In this document: one piece after another, positions 1 through 8,564 of the stretch
How positions within the stretch are numbered: the stretch's first letter is position 1
Layout of the letters: the number at the start of each line of letters is the position of its first letter
Origin: Pseudonocardiales bacterium
GTDB lineage: Bacteria > Actinomycetota > Actinomycetes > Mycobacteriales > QHCD01
Direction of reading: 5' to 3'
Assembly: GCA_003244255.1 (NCBI GenBank)
Contig: QHCD01000031.1
Span: 1 to 64,000, forward strand
DNA length: 64,000 bases
The notes under the pieces: model-generated
Database searches by the model: none
Told to the model about the DNA's origin: nothing
What the model saw: the letters and a program-made list of their open reading frames with translations, nothing else
Translations under genes and position numbers: made by a program

Positions 1-102
1 CGGAAACGAGTGGCTCGGCGGTGAATCTCATGTGTCGATCATGCCGAACGCGGGCCTCGCTGCCGAGACCGCCTGCCCCCACGGCCGTACCGCCGGAGCG
101 TC

Positions 103-1104
103 CTACTGCCACGGGAACGGCGACTGCAACCACCACGGCTCGCGCGATGCCTCGACCCGCTGCACCCACTTCACCCACCAGAAGCCGCGACGCCCAGGAG
201 CCACCAGCCGCACCGGGCCGCCGTGCCCGGCCGACAGCGGCGCACCCGCCGCGTGCGTGGCGAGCAACAACGACGTGGCATCTCGCGCCGGCAGCCGGCG
301 TCGATACCCGGTCGCCGAGACGACGTCGATGCTGCGAATGTCGGCTGCCGGCACCAATCGTTCCAGCCGCACGCCGCGCCATTCCTGCTCGGCGTACCAG
401 CCGCCGGTGCAATCGATCGTGGCGCGCACGACGTCGGTGCCGGCCGACAGCTCGGCGTAGGACACCCACCGGCCGCCGACCGACACCTGCCAGGTGTCAA
501 AGTCCAGCGCCGGCACGCCGTCGGTGAACCACTGGGTGACCGGCATCCGATCGGGATCACCGGAGCCGACCTGATGCGAGCCGGTCGCCCGCACCCGACC
601 GTTCAGGGCCAGCGCCGTCACGTCAAGGACGCCGTACGCCGCTGCACCTCCGACCACGAAACCGGCCGTACGCAGCAGGTTCCGACGCGAGACATCGACC
701 CGGCGCAGCCGCTGCCGACGCCGCCATGCGTGCGCCGAGAGCAGCGGCAGCAGCGCAAGACCCGCGCCCACGTGCACCGCGAGCGCCGTGACGCCGAGCA
801 CCGGCCGGTAGCCGGTCAGCGCGAAGACGGTTCCGCCCGCTACGGCGAGCGCCGCGAGCACGCCGAGCAGGACGCCGACGACCCATCGCCCGCGGCTGGC
901 ACGGCGGGCGGCGCGGCGCACCACCACGCTCTTCCACGGCACCAGGAGTACGACGCCGAGTCCGGCCGCTCCGTGGGCGACAGCGATCACGAACGCGGTC
1001 GGCGTCGTCCCCACCGCATAGGCGACCATGCCGGTGCCGATCGCAGCGAGCAGCAGCCAGAGCAGCGCGACGTTGGTACGCCGTCCAGCCCGCAGCGAAG
1101 TCAT
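103..1104 (-). CDS. Membrane-anchored molybdopterin-dependent oxidoreductase (sulfite-oxidase fold)
   Basis: A 333-residue protein with two parts. Residues 12-125 hold four hydrophobic segments with histidines at 44, 111 and 125, which resembles a small cytochrome-b-like membrane domain. A fifth hydrophobic stretch near 139-160 is preceded by SRRNLLR, a twin-arginine-like motif. Residues 165-333 match the sulfite-oxidase/YedY molybdopterin-binding domain, with Cys232 in ATIDCTGGWY at the position expected for the molybdenum-ligating cysteine. The catalytic domain probably faces outside and takes electrons from or gives them to the membrane part. The substrate cannot be read from sequence. It lies 28 bases downstream of the fumarylacetoacetase-like gene on the same strand and may be the last gene of the amino-acid transporter operon. 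Confidence 0.82.
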   Translation of the reverse strand: MTSLRAGRRTNVALLWLLLAAIGTGMVAYAVGTTPTAFVIAVAHGAAGLGVVLLVPWKSVVVRRAARRASRGRWVVGVLLGVLAALAVAGGTVFALTGYRPVLGVTALAVHVGAGLALLPLLSAHAWRRRQRLRRVDVSRRNLLRTAGFVVGGAAAYGVLDVTALALNGRVRATGSHQVGSGDPDRMPVTQWFTDGVPALDFDTWQVSVGGRWVSYAELSAGTDVVRATIDCTGGWYAEQEWRGVRLERLVPAADIRSIDVVSATGYRRRLPARDATSLLLATHAAGAPLSAGHGGPVRLVAPGRRGFWWVKWVQRVEASREPWWLQSPFPWQ

Positions 1105-1132
1105 GCCGTCGACTATGCCCGCTGCAGCGCAG

Positions 1133-1978
1133 CTAGGCCTGACCGATCTGCTGCCGCTGCCGGCCCAGGCCGTCGATCTCCAGCTCGACGACGTCGCCCG
1201 CGCGCAGGTACGGCCGGTCCGGCATTCCCATCGCCACGCCGGCCGGAGTGCCCGTGTTGATGACGTCGCCGGGCTCCAGCACCATGAACTGGCTGACGTA
1301 CCAGATCAAGTGATCGACGGCGAAGATCATGTCCGACGTCGTCCCGTCCTGACGCCGCTCGCCGTTCACCGACAACCGCAGTCGTAACGCCTGCGGATCC
1401 GGCACCGCGTCGGCGCTCACCAGCCACGGCCCCATCGGGTTGAAGGTATCGCAGTTCTTGCCCTTGTCCCACGTGCCGCCGCGGTCCTTCTGGAACTCCC
1501 GCTCCGACACGTCGTTGCTGATCGCGTATCCCGCAATGCAGCGGGCCGAATCCGCTGGGCAGTCGAGGTATCGCGCTTCGGCACCGACCACGACTGCGAG
1601 CTCGACCTCCCAGTCGGTCCTGGTCGATCGGCGCGGGATCAGCACCGTGTCCTGCGCGCCCACCATCGTCTGCGCCGTCTTCAGGAAGACGACCGGTTCG
1701 GCGGGGATCTCGGCGCGTGTCTCGGCAGCGTGGTCCCGGTAGTTCAGCCCGATGCAGACGATCTTGCCCGGGCGCGCCACCGGCGGACCGAACCGTCCCG
1801 GCTCGATGACGTCGCCGAGGCGACCATCGGTCAGAGCCGCGCGCACGTCGGCGAGCCCGCGGCTCAAGAACGCGCCGTCGATGTCCTCGGTGACGGGCCG
1901 CAGGCTGCGCCACCCGCCGTCACCGTCCTGCACCACGGGTACCTCGCACCCGGCGGCGCCGATTCTGGCCAGCTTCAT
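1133..1978 (-). CDS. Fumarylacetoacetate hydrolase family protein
   Basis: A 281-residue enzyme of the FAH superfamily, which covers fumarylpyruvate hydrolases, oxaloacetate decarboxylases and 2-hydroxyhepta-2,4-dienedioate isomerases. The N-terminal subdomain is followed by the core, with CIGLNYRDHA near 75-84. The metal-binding acids are visible as Glu124 and Glu126 in DWEVELAVV and Asp156 in ISNDVSERE. The tail carries GDVINTGTPAGV. I chose the ATG at 1978, 7 bases after the stop of the transporter ATPase, because the open frame upstream of it is antisense to that ATPase gene. The position suggests the enzyme acts on a compound imported by the upstream ABC transporter or on its catabolite. 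The exact substrate is unknown. Confidence 0.88.
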   Translation of the reverse strand: MKLARIGAAGCEVPVVQDGDGGWRSLRPVTEDIDGAFLSRGLADVRAALTDGRLGDVIEPGRFGPPVARPGKIVCIGLNYRDHAAETRAEIPAEPVVFLKTAQTMVGAQDTVLIPRRSTRTDWEVELAVVVGAEARYLDCPADSARCIAGYAISNDVSEREFQKDRGGTWDKGKNCDTFNPMGPWLVSADAVPDPQALRLRLSVNGERRQDGTTSDMIFAVDHLIWYVSQFMVLEPGDVINTGTPAGVAMGMPDRPYLRAGDVVELEIDGLGRQRQQIGQA

Positions 1979-1985
1979 GGCGGCC

Positions 1986-2753
1986 TCAACTGACCCGCGC
2001 AAGGAAATCCTGCGTGCGCTGATGCTGCGGATGGTTGATGACGTCGCCCGGATGCCCGGCCTCCACGACCGCGCCGTCGTCGAAGAAGACGAGCGAATCC
2101 CCCACCTCGCGGGCAAATCCCATTTCGTGCGTGACGACTACCATCGTCATGCCGCTGTGCGCTAGCTGTCGCATCACGTCGAGCACGTCGCCGACCAGCT
2201 CCGGGTCGAGTGCCGACGTCGGCTCGTCGAAGAGCATCAGCTCGGGCTCCATCGCGAGCGCCCGCGCGATCGCAACCCGCTGCTGCTGCCCACCCGAGAG
2301 ATCGCGCGGGTAGGCATCGGCGCGATCGGCCAGCCCGACCCTGCGCAGCATCTCCATTCCGTCGGTGCGCGCCCGGCTACGATCGCGGCCGGCCACCCGG
2401 GTCGGCGCCTCGATCACGTTCTGCAGCGCCGTCATGTGCGGGAACAGGTTGAACCGCTGGAACACCATGCCGATGTGCTGGCGGCACTTCGCGACCTCGC
2501 GGTCGTTGAGTCGATACAGCTCGCCGCTGGCATCCGCACGGCATCCGACCAGCTGCCCCTGCACGAACAGCCGACCGCCGTCGACCATCTCCAGGGCGTT
2601 GATGCAGCGCAGGAACGTCGACTTGCCCGACCCGGACGGGCCGATGATGCACATGACCTCGCCGGAGTGCACGGTGAGGTCGATGCCCTTGAGCACCTCG
2701 ACGTCGCCGAACCGTTTCCGCACACCATCGGCAACGACGACGGGCGCGCTCAT
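1986..2753 (-). CDS. Polar amino-acid ABC transporter, ATP-binding protein (GlnQ type)
   Basis: A 255-residue ATPase that energises the import system encoded just upstream. Walker A is GPSGSGKST at 38-46, the Q-loop is in [11 protein letters not shown], the signature LSGGQQQR starts at 152, and Walker B with the catalytic glutamate is LMLFDE at 172-177, followed by SALD. The H-loop is VVTHEMGFA. Its start overlaps the permease stop by four bases (ATGA), which indicates translational coupling. The family usually works as a homodimer on amino-acid importers such as GlnPQ or HisPQ. Confidence 0.93.
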   Translation of the reverse strand: MSAPVVVADGVRKRFGDVEVLKGIDLTVHSGEVMCIIGPSGSGKSTFLRCINALEMVDGGRLFVQGQLVGCRADASGELYRLNDREVAKCRQHIGMVFQRFNLFPHMTALQNVIEAPTRVAGRDRSRARTDGMEMLRRVGLADRADAYPRDLSGGQQQRVAIARALAMEPELMLFDEPTSALDPELVGDVLDVMRQLAHSGMTMVVVTHEMGFAREVGDSLVFFDDGAVVEAGHPGDVINHPQHQRTQDFLARVS

Positions 2754-3643
2754 CGCGCCCGTCCACCGACCGGCCGCACGGTGACGCCTCGCGAGAAGCG
2801 CTTCTCGATGTAGTGCTGGCCGATCGACAGCACCGAGGTGACCAGCAGATACCAGAGACTCGCCACGACCAGCAGCGGGATGTATTTGTAGTTGGCGCCA
2901 TAGATCTGCTGGACGGCCTTGAACAGCTCGGTCACCGCCACCACGCTGGCGAGCGATGTCGTCTTGAGCATGGAGATCGTCTCATTGCCCGTCGGCGGGA
3001 TGATGATCCGCATCGCCTGCGGCAGCACTATTCGGCGCATCACGAGCCGATGCTGCATGCCGAGCGCCGCCGCTGCCTCGCTCTGGCCGTGATCCACCGA
3101 CAGGATCCCGGCCCGGACGATCTCGGACATGTACGCCGCCTCATTCAGCCCGAGTCCGAGTACGACGCCGACGTAAACCGGAATCAGCTGGTTGGAATTG
3201 AAGAAGACGAACTCATGCCCGAACGGGATCCCCAACGACAGATACGGATACAGCGCGCCGACGAACGACCAGAAGATGATCTGGACCAACACCGGAGTGC
3301 CGCGGAAGAACCACGCATATGCCCATGCGACGCCGGAGACGATGGGATTGCCTGACATCCGCATCACGGCCACCACGATGCCGAGCGCGATGCCGATCGC
3401 CATCGCGAAAACGGTGAACTCTAGCGTGAGCAGCAGGCCGTGCAGCACTGTCCGCGCGAAGAGGAAACGCCAGACCAGCGGCCAGTCCCAGGCGGCGTTG
3501 GTGACGAGGCTGTTCGCCAGCATGGCGACGGCGAGCAGCAGCACCGCGACCGCGACCCATCGCCCGGGATGGCGAACAGGGTGGGCCGACGCCGGGTCGA
3601 GGTCCGATGAGAAGACCGACTCCTCGGCCGTCGGCGCGCTCAG
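2750..3643 (-). CDS. Polar amino-acid ABC transporter, permease
   Basis: Inner-membrane permease of the HisMQ family with about five hydrophobic segments and the EAA-type loop [20 protein letters not shown] that contacts the ATPase. The first in-frame GTG, at 3544, would cut the first membrane helix in half. The frame stays open upstream to a stop at 3656-3658 and encodes a typical leader with [14 protein letters not shown] at 3641-3643 overlaps the stop of the binding-protein gene as CTGA, with GGAG a few bases upstream. I therefore extend the gene to this CTG, giving 297 residues. The gene call is firm. The start is an inference. Confidence 0.85.
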   Translation of the reverse strand: MSAPTAEESVFSSDLDPASAHPVRHPGRWVAVAVLLLAVAMLANSLVTNAAWDWPLVWRFLFARTVLHGLLLTLEFTVFAMAIGIALGIVVAVMRMSGNPIVSGVAWAYAWFFRGTPVLVQIIFWSFVGALYPYLSLGIPFGHEFVFFNSNQLIPVYVGVVLGLGLNEAAYMSEIVRAGILSVDHGQSEAAAALGMQHRLVMRRIVLPQAMRIIIPPTGNETISMLKTTSLASVVAVTELFKAVQQIYGANYKYIPLLVVASLWYLLVTSVLSIGQHYIEKRFSRGVTVRPVGGRAR

Positions 3644-4623
3644 GAGGTCGCTCCGTTAATGACCGGAGCGCTGATGGCGCCGTTCGCGACCCCCCAATGC
3701 GACAGGATCTTCTGGTAGTCACCGCTCGCGATCAGTGCCTTGAGTGCCGCCTGGATCGCCTGCGCGAAGGTGCTGGATTTCTTCGAGAGCGCGATGCCAT
3801 ACGGCGCCACTCCCTCGTCGCCACCGGCCTTCTGGAACGCGGCATTGTTCTGGCTCACGGCGTAGTCGATCACGGGTGTGTCGGCGCGGTAGGCCTGGAT
3901 GCGGTCGGCTGCCAGGGCGGTGTTGACATCGGCCTGGTTCGGGAATCCCTGCGCCTTGGGAGCGGGCTTGTTGGCCTTCTTGCAGGCCGTGAGAATCGAG
4001 CCGTCCGTGTCCGCCTTGGTGAGCTGGTCGAGCTCGGTTGTGCCGTTCTCCGCGCCCACGGTCTTGCCGCACAGACTCAGATCGGTCTTGATGCCCAGCG
4101 GGTTGCACTTGCGCACCATCGTGGAGATGCCGGCCTTGAAGTAGGTGACGAACGTGACCGATCCCTCGCGCTCCTTGGTGTCGGTGAGCGATGACATGCC
4201 GAGGTCGTAGCGGCCGGCCGCGATACCCGCGACGATGCCGTCAAATGTCACGTTCTTGACCTGCAACTGCAGGCCGAGCACCGAGCCGAGCGACGTGGCG
4301 AGGTCGACGTCCATACCGATCGGCGTGTTCGACCCCGCCGGGGTGAACTCGTTCGGCGGGTAGGTCAGGTCGCTCGCCACCACCAGCGTGTGCTTGGACT
4401 TCACCGCCTGCGGCACCTTCGCGGCCGCGGCAGTATCGATGGCCGATTTGAGGTTCAGCTGGCCCGGCGGGGTCGGGTTCGTCGGTGCGCCCGCTTTGCA
4501 CGACGCCGAACCACCGCCACTCGGTTTCTTGGTGCTGGAGCCGCACCCGACCGCCACCACGAGCACCGCCAGTACCGCGGCGACGACGGCCGCCCCGCGG
4601 CTGGATCTGCCAACTCGACTCAT
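3640..4623 (-). CDS. Polar amino-acid ABC transporter, substrate-binding lipoprotein
   Basis: A 327-residue solute-binding protein (SBP family 3). The N-terminus has a positive region, a hydrophobic core and the lipobox VAVGCGSS, so the mature protein should be lipid-anchored at about Cys27. The body carries the family landmarks LTYPPNEF, IGMDVDLA, FDGIVAGIAAGRYDLGMSS and DTKERE. Two extra cysteines, in MVRKCNP and LSLCGKT, may form a disulfide. It is the first gene of the operon and probably binds a polar or charged amino acid. The ligand is not predictable. A perfect palindrome CCACTAGTGG sits about 46 bases upstream and could be a regulator site. Confidence 0.92.
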   Translation of the reverse strand: MSRVGRSSRGAAVVAAVLAVLVVAVGCGSSTKKPSGGGSASCKAGAPTNPTPPGQLNLKSAIDTAAAAKVPQAVKSKHTLVVASDLTYPPNEFTPAGSNTPIGMDVDLATSLGSVLGLQLQVKNVTFDGIVAGIAAGRYDLGMSSLTDTKEREGSVTFVTYFKAGISTMVRKCNPLGIKTDLSLCGKTVGAENGTTELDQLTKADTDGSILTACKKANKPAPKAQGFPNQADVNTALAADRIQAYRADTPVIDYAVSQNNAAFQKAGGDEGVAPYGIALSKKSSTFAQAIQAALKALIASGDYQKILSHWGVANGAISAPVINGATS

Positions 4624-4784
4624 CGCTGCGCACCCTTCGTCGGTTCGACGCTGATTGCGCGCATCTTGCCACTAGTGGTCTCGCCTGTTCGTTCGTCGGG
4701 GCCGGAGCCGGGGCCCGGTCGGGTACTCGACGCATCGCCGGCCGCCCGGTTTGAGCCCGAAGGGATGTCCACTGCGAGACGCTT

Positions 4785-4813
4785 GTCTCTGGCCCACCCC
4801 CCGGGGCAGAGAC
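4785..4813. terminator. Hairpin in the spacer between the hydroxylase and transporter operons
   Basis: GTCTCTGGCCC and GGGGCAGAGAC can pair over 11 positions with one mismatch around a C-rich loop. It lies 52 bases beyond the stop of the molybdenum hydroxylase large subunit and upstream of the transporter promoter region. There is no T-run, as is usual for GC-rich actinobacterial terminators. Confidence 0.4.
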
Positions 4814-4864
4814 GAGGCGCGCGCAGAGACGTCCTCCGCCCGCAGCGCGCAACCACCAAGGGAG

Positions 4865-6958
4865 CTACCCGACGAGCACGCGGTCGAGCCGGATCGGCAG
4901 ATCCCGAACCCGCACGCCGGCGGCGTTGTAGACCGCGTTTGCGATCGCCGCCGCGGTCCCGACGATGCCGATCTCGCCGATACCCTTGATGCCGAGCGGG
5001 TTGACCTCGTGGTCGATCTCCTCGACCCACGACGCGTCGATCTCGCCGACGTCGGCGTTGGCGGCGATGTGGTAACCGGCGAGGTCGTGATTGGTGTAGT
5101 CGCCGAAGCGGGAATCGATGGTCGACTCCTCGTGCAGCGCCATCGACAGGCCCATTGTCATGCCGCCGATCAGCTGGGAGCGCGCCGTCTTCGGGTTCAC
5201 GACGCGGCCGGCACCGAACACTCCCACCAGCCGCGGCACCCGCACCTCGCCGGTCTCGACGTCGACGCGCACCTGCGCGAACTGGGCGCCGAACGCGTGG
5301 CGGGAGACCTTCGACATCGCTCCGATCGCGTCCGCGGTGTCGACGTGCACGTCGATGCCCTCGGCCGGAACCGCGCCACCGCATTCGTCGAGCTTGGCGC
5401 GCAACGCCTGCGCCGCGAGCAGCGCGGCCCAGCTCCACGACGCAGTACCCATCGATCCGCCGGCGATCATCGCCGGCCCGAAGTCGCTGTCCCCGATGCG
5501 CACGTCCACTGCCTGCATCGGGGCCTGCATCTCGTCGGCGAAGACCTGCGTCAGCGCGGTGCGCGCTCCGGTGCCGATGTCCGCTGCCGTGATCGAGAGC
5601 ACGAACCGTCCGTCGCTCTGCGCGGTGGCCCGCGCCGTCGACGGCGCGCTGCGAGCGGGGTAGGTCGAGGCCGCGACGCCCAGACCGATCGCCCACCGCC
5701 CGTCCTGCCGGCTGCCCGGCGTCGTCGAACGGTCCGCCCAACCGATGCGGTTCGCGCCCTCGCGCAGGCACGCGACGAGACTGCGGCTGCTGAACGGGAG
5801 CCCGCTCTCTGGGTCGGCTGGGGGCTCGTTGCGGATGCGCAGCTCGACCGGGTCGACGCCGCAGGCCTCGGCCAGCTCGTCGAGCGCGGACTCCAGCGCG
5901 AACATGCCAGGGCACTCCCCCGGCGCGCGCATCCACCGCGGTGTGGGCACGTCCAGTGCCGCGAGCCGGTGCGTCGTCCGGCGGGCCGTCGCCGCGTACA
6001 TCATCCGGGTGGCGACCGTGGTCTGCTCGGCGAACTCGAGCACCGTCGAGGTCTGCTCCACGGCGTCGTGGATGATCGCGCGCAGGGTGCCGTCGCGGTC
6101 TGCACCGATCCGGAGCCGCTGCAGGGTGGGCGTGCGGTAGCCGACCAGCGCGAACATCTGCTGACGGGTGAGCACGACCCGCACCGGCCGGCCGACCACG
6201 CGCGCGGCCATCGCGGCGAGCACGACCGGCGGGCGCGCCGAACCCTTCGAACCGAACCCCCCGCCCACGTGCGGGGAGTACACCCGCACGGCGTCGCCGG
6301 GCAGGTCGAAGAGTTTGGTCAGCACGCGGTGCACGGATGCCGCGCCCTGGGTCGAGTCGTACGCGGTGAGTCGATGGCCGTCCCACACCGCCGTCGCCGC
6401 GTGCGGCTCCATCGGGTTGTTCTGCATCGTCGGCGTGCTGTAGCGCCGGTCCACCGTCACCGGGGACGCGGCCAGCTCCGCGTCCGGATCGCCCTGCTCG
6501 GTGTCGGTCTCGAAGCCCGGATTCACGTGCCCGGGCCGGTACAAGCCAGGATGGTCCTCGGTCAGTACGACGTCGTGTGGTTGCTCGTCGTAGCTGATCG
6601 GCAGCACGTCGGCAGCCGACCGCGCGGCCTCCAGGCTGGTGGCGACGACGAGCGCGACGGCCTCGCCGCGATAGTGCACGGCGTCGTCCTGCAACAGGCA
6701 GATGTCCGCGTCGCCGGCATCGCCGAGCCGGGGGGCATTCTCGTGGGTGAGCACGGCGAGCACGCCCGGCATGGCAAGCGCGGCATCGACGTCGACCGCC
6801 ACGATGCGACCCCTGGCGATCGTCGACTGCACGACCGATCCGAAGGCGAGGTCCGCGAGCGGATACTCCGCGGCGTACAGCGCCTCGCCGGTGACCTTCG
6901 CGACGCCTTCGATGCGGGTGACCGGCATGCCCACGGCGCGGGTCAGCGTCTCGGTCAT
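4865..6958 (-). CDS. Xanthine dehydrogenase family protein, molybdopterin-binding subunit (PaoC/YagR-like)
   Basis: A 697-residue large subunit of a molybdenum hydroxylase. It holds the molybdenum cofactor and hydroxylates an aldehyde or heterocycle. Visible are the N-terminal aldehyde-oxidase a/b hammerhead (RIEGVAKVTGEALYAAEY), the cofactor-binding segments HVGGGFGSKG and GECPGMFALESALDELA, and the C-terminal KGIGEIGIVGTAAAIANAVY, whose glutamate is the catalytic base of the family. The ATG at 6958 overlaps the stop of the FAD subunit by four bases. The length fits the periplasmic aldehyde oxidoreductase group better than the longer fused xanthine dehydrogenases. Substrate unknown. Confidence 0.9.
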   Translation of the reverse strand: MTETLTRAVGMPVTRIEGVAKVTGEALYAAEYPLADLAFGSVVQSTIARGRIVAVDVDAALAMPGVLAVLTHENAPRLGDAGDADICLLQDDAVHYRGEAVALVVATSLEAARSAADVLPISYDEQPHDVVLTEDHPGLYRPGHVNPGFETDTEQGDPDAELAASPVTVDRRYSTPTMQNNPMEPHAATAVWDGHRLTAYDSTQGAASVHRVLTKLFDLPGDAVRVYSPHVGGGFGSKGSARPPVVLAAMAARVVGRPVRVVLTRQQMFALVGYRTPTLQRLRIGADRDGTLRAIIHDAVEQTSTVLEFAEQTTVATRMMYAATARRTTHRLAALDVPTPRWMRAPGECPGMFALESALDELAEACGVDPVELRIRNEPPADPESGLPFSSRSLVACLREGANRIGWADRSTTPGSRQDGRWAIGLGVAASTYPARSAPSTARATAQSDGRFVLSITAADIGTGARTALTQVFADEMQAPMQAVDVRIGDSDFGPAMIAGGSMGTASWSWAALLAAQALRAKLDECGGAVPAEGIDVHVDTADAIGAMSKVSRHAFGAQFAQVRVDVETGEVRVPRLVGVFGAGRVVNPKTARSQLIGGMTMGLSMALHEESTIDSRFGDYTNHDLAGYHIAANADVGEIDASWVEEIDHEVNPLGIKGIGEIGIVGTAAAIANAVYNAAGVRVRDLPIRLDRVLVG

Positions 6959-7947
6959 GCCGTGGCCCCCGAAGCGGTCGCGAGATCGAGCAGCACCCGG
7001 GTGATCAGATTTCGTGCGAGCGGAACCTTGAATGCGTTGTCTCGCAAGGGTTCTGCGGCATCGAGCTCCAGCACGGCGGCGACCCGGAACGACTCCTCGG
7101 TCGCCGGCACGCGGGCCAGCGCGGCCTCCGCACGCCGCGCCCGCCACGGCAGCGGAGCCACCCCGCCCAGCGCGATCCGGACGTCGTCGACGATGCCCTC
7201 ACGCACCTCGAGAGCGGCCGCAACCGAGATCACTGCGAAGGCGTAGGACGCCCGGTCGCGAACCTTGCGGTAGGTAGATCTGGCCGCGACGCCGAGCGCC
7301 GGGAGCTCGACGCCGGTGATCAGCGCGCCCGGGGGAAGGTTGGTCTCCAGATCCGGCCGCTCACCTGGGCGCCGGTAGAACTCCGACAGCGGGATCCGCC
7401 GCGGCCCAGCGTCGTCCTCGATCACGACGACGGCGTCGAGCGCGGCCAGCGCCACCGCCAGGTCCGACGGGTTCGTCGCGATGCACTGCTTCGAGGCACC
7501 GAGGATGGCGTGGTTGCGGTGATCGCCGTCACGCGCCGGGCAGCCGCTGCCGGGCGCCCGTTTGTTGCACGGCTTCGTGACGTCCTGGAAGTAGCCGCAG
7601 CGGGTCCGCTGGAGCAGGTTGCCGCCGACGGTCGCCGCGTTGCGCAGCTGGCCCGACGCGCCCGAGAGCAGCGCCCTGGCGAGCACCGGATATCGCTGCC
7701 GGACAACCGGATGCGCCGCCACGTCGCTGTTGCTCGCCATCGCCCCGATGAGCAGGCCGCCGTCGGCGGTCGGCTCGATGGAGTCGAACGGCAGCCGGCT
7801 GACGTCCACGACTAGCGCCGGTGTCTCGACCCCGAGCTTCATCAGGTCCACCAGGTTGGTGCCGCCGGCGAGATACCGCGCGCCGCCCCGGGCCGCCGCG
7901 ATGGCAGCACGAGCGTCGCCGGCCACCGCGTACTCGAACTCCCTCAT
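6955..7947 (-). CDS. Xanthine dehydrogenase family protein, FAD-binding subunit with extra cysteine cluster (PaoB/YagS-like)
   Basis: A 330-residue medium subunit. The FAD site is seen in the start MREFEYAV and [17 protein letters not shown], and in [14 protein letters not shown]. After this comes an insert with [11 protein letters not shown] and [12 protein letters not shown]. The four-cysteine arrangement (TRC, PC, SGC, KQC) matches the PaoB/YagS subgroup, where the insert binds a [4Fe-4S] cluster. It passes electrons between the molybdenum and iron-sulfur subunits via FAD. It sits between its two partners with 4-base overlaps on both sides. I chose the ATG at 7947 because it is coupled to the previous stop and starts the conserved domain. 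Confidence 0.9.
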   Translation of the reverse strand: MREFEYAVAGDARAAIAAARGGARYLAGGTNLVDLMKLGVETPALVVDVSRLPFDSIEPTADGGLLIGAMASNSDVAAHPVVRQRYPVLARALLSGASGQLRNAATVGGNLLQRTRCGYFQDVTKPCNKRAPGSGCPARDGDHRNHAILGASKQCIATNPSDLAVALAALDAVVVIEDDAGPRRIPLSEFYRRPGERPDLETNLPPGALITGVELPALGVAARSTYRKVRDRASYAFAVISVAAALEVREGIVDDVRIALGGVAPLPWRARRAEAALARVPATEESFRVAAVLELDAAEPLRDNAFKVPLARNLITRVLLDLATASGATA

Positions 7948-8510
7948 CGTGTCTCCGCGTCGACGGCGTCGCGGCCGGCGTCCGTGCCGACGTCGAGGAT
8001 CGCATCGACGATGTTCACGTATGCCCCGCAACGGCAGAGATTGCCGCTCATCCGCTCGCGCACCTCGTCCTGGCTCAACTCGATACGATCCGCAGCGAGA
8101 CGGCCGGTGACGGCGCTTGGCCATCCGGCCGCCGCTTCGGTGAGCATGCCGGCGGCCGAGCACAGCTGCCCGGGAGTGCAGTAGCCGCACTGGAGGCCGT
8201 CGTGGTCGAGAAACGCCCGCTGCAGGGGGTGCAGGTCGGCACCGTCGGCCAGTCCTTCGACGGTGGTGACCGCGCGGTCGGACAGGGTGACGGCCAGCAG
8301 CAGGCAGGAGTTCATCCGGCGTCCGTCCACCAGGACCGTGCAGGCGCCGCACTGCCCGTGGTCGCACCCCTTCTTGCTGCCGGTGAGCCCGACGTGCTCA
8401 CGCAAGGCGTCGAGCAGGGTCGTCCGGTTGTCGATCTCGACGGTGGCGTCGGTGCCGTTGACCGTCAGGGTGACGATGCTCGCGGTTCTGCTGGCGGTGC
8501 GGCTTGCCAT
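7944..8510 (-). CDS. Xanthine dehydrogenase family protein, 2Fe-2S subunit (PaoA/YagT-like)
   Basis: A 188-residue small subunit with two [2Fe-2S] domains. The plant-ferredoxin-like cluster is ligated by cysteines in [16 protein letters not shown] plus the cysteine of MNSCLLLAV. The helical domain cluster is in CGYCTPGQ and NLCRCGAY. It is the first gene of the three-gene operon. There is no Tat signal before the first domain, unlike E. coli PaoA, so this complex is probably cytoplasmic. No maturation chaperone (PaoD/XdhC type) is present nearby. Confidence 0.92.
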   Translation of the reverse strand: MASRTASRTASIVTLTVNGTDATVEIDNRTTLLDALREHVGLTGSKKGCDHGQCGACTVLVDGRRMNSCLLLAVTLSDRAVTTVEGLADGADLHPLQRAFLDHDGLQCGYCTPGQLCSAAGMLTEAAAGWPSAVTGRLAADRIELSQDEVRERMSGNLCRCGAYVNIVDAILDVGTDAGRDAVDAETR

Positions 8511-8564
8511 CGGGCCTCCGTGCTGTCGACGTCGTCACATCCAGTCCAGCACATGTGAACGCCC

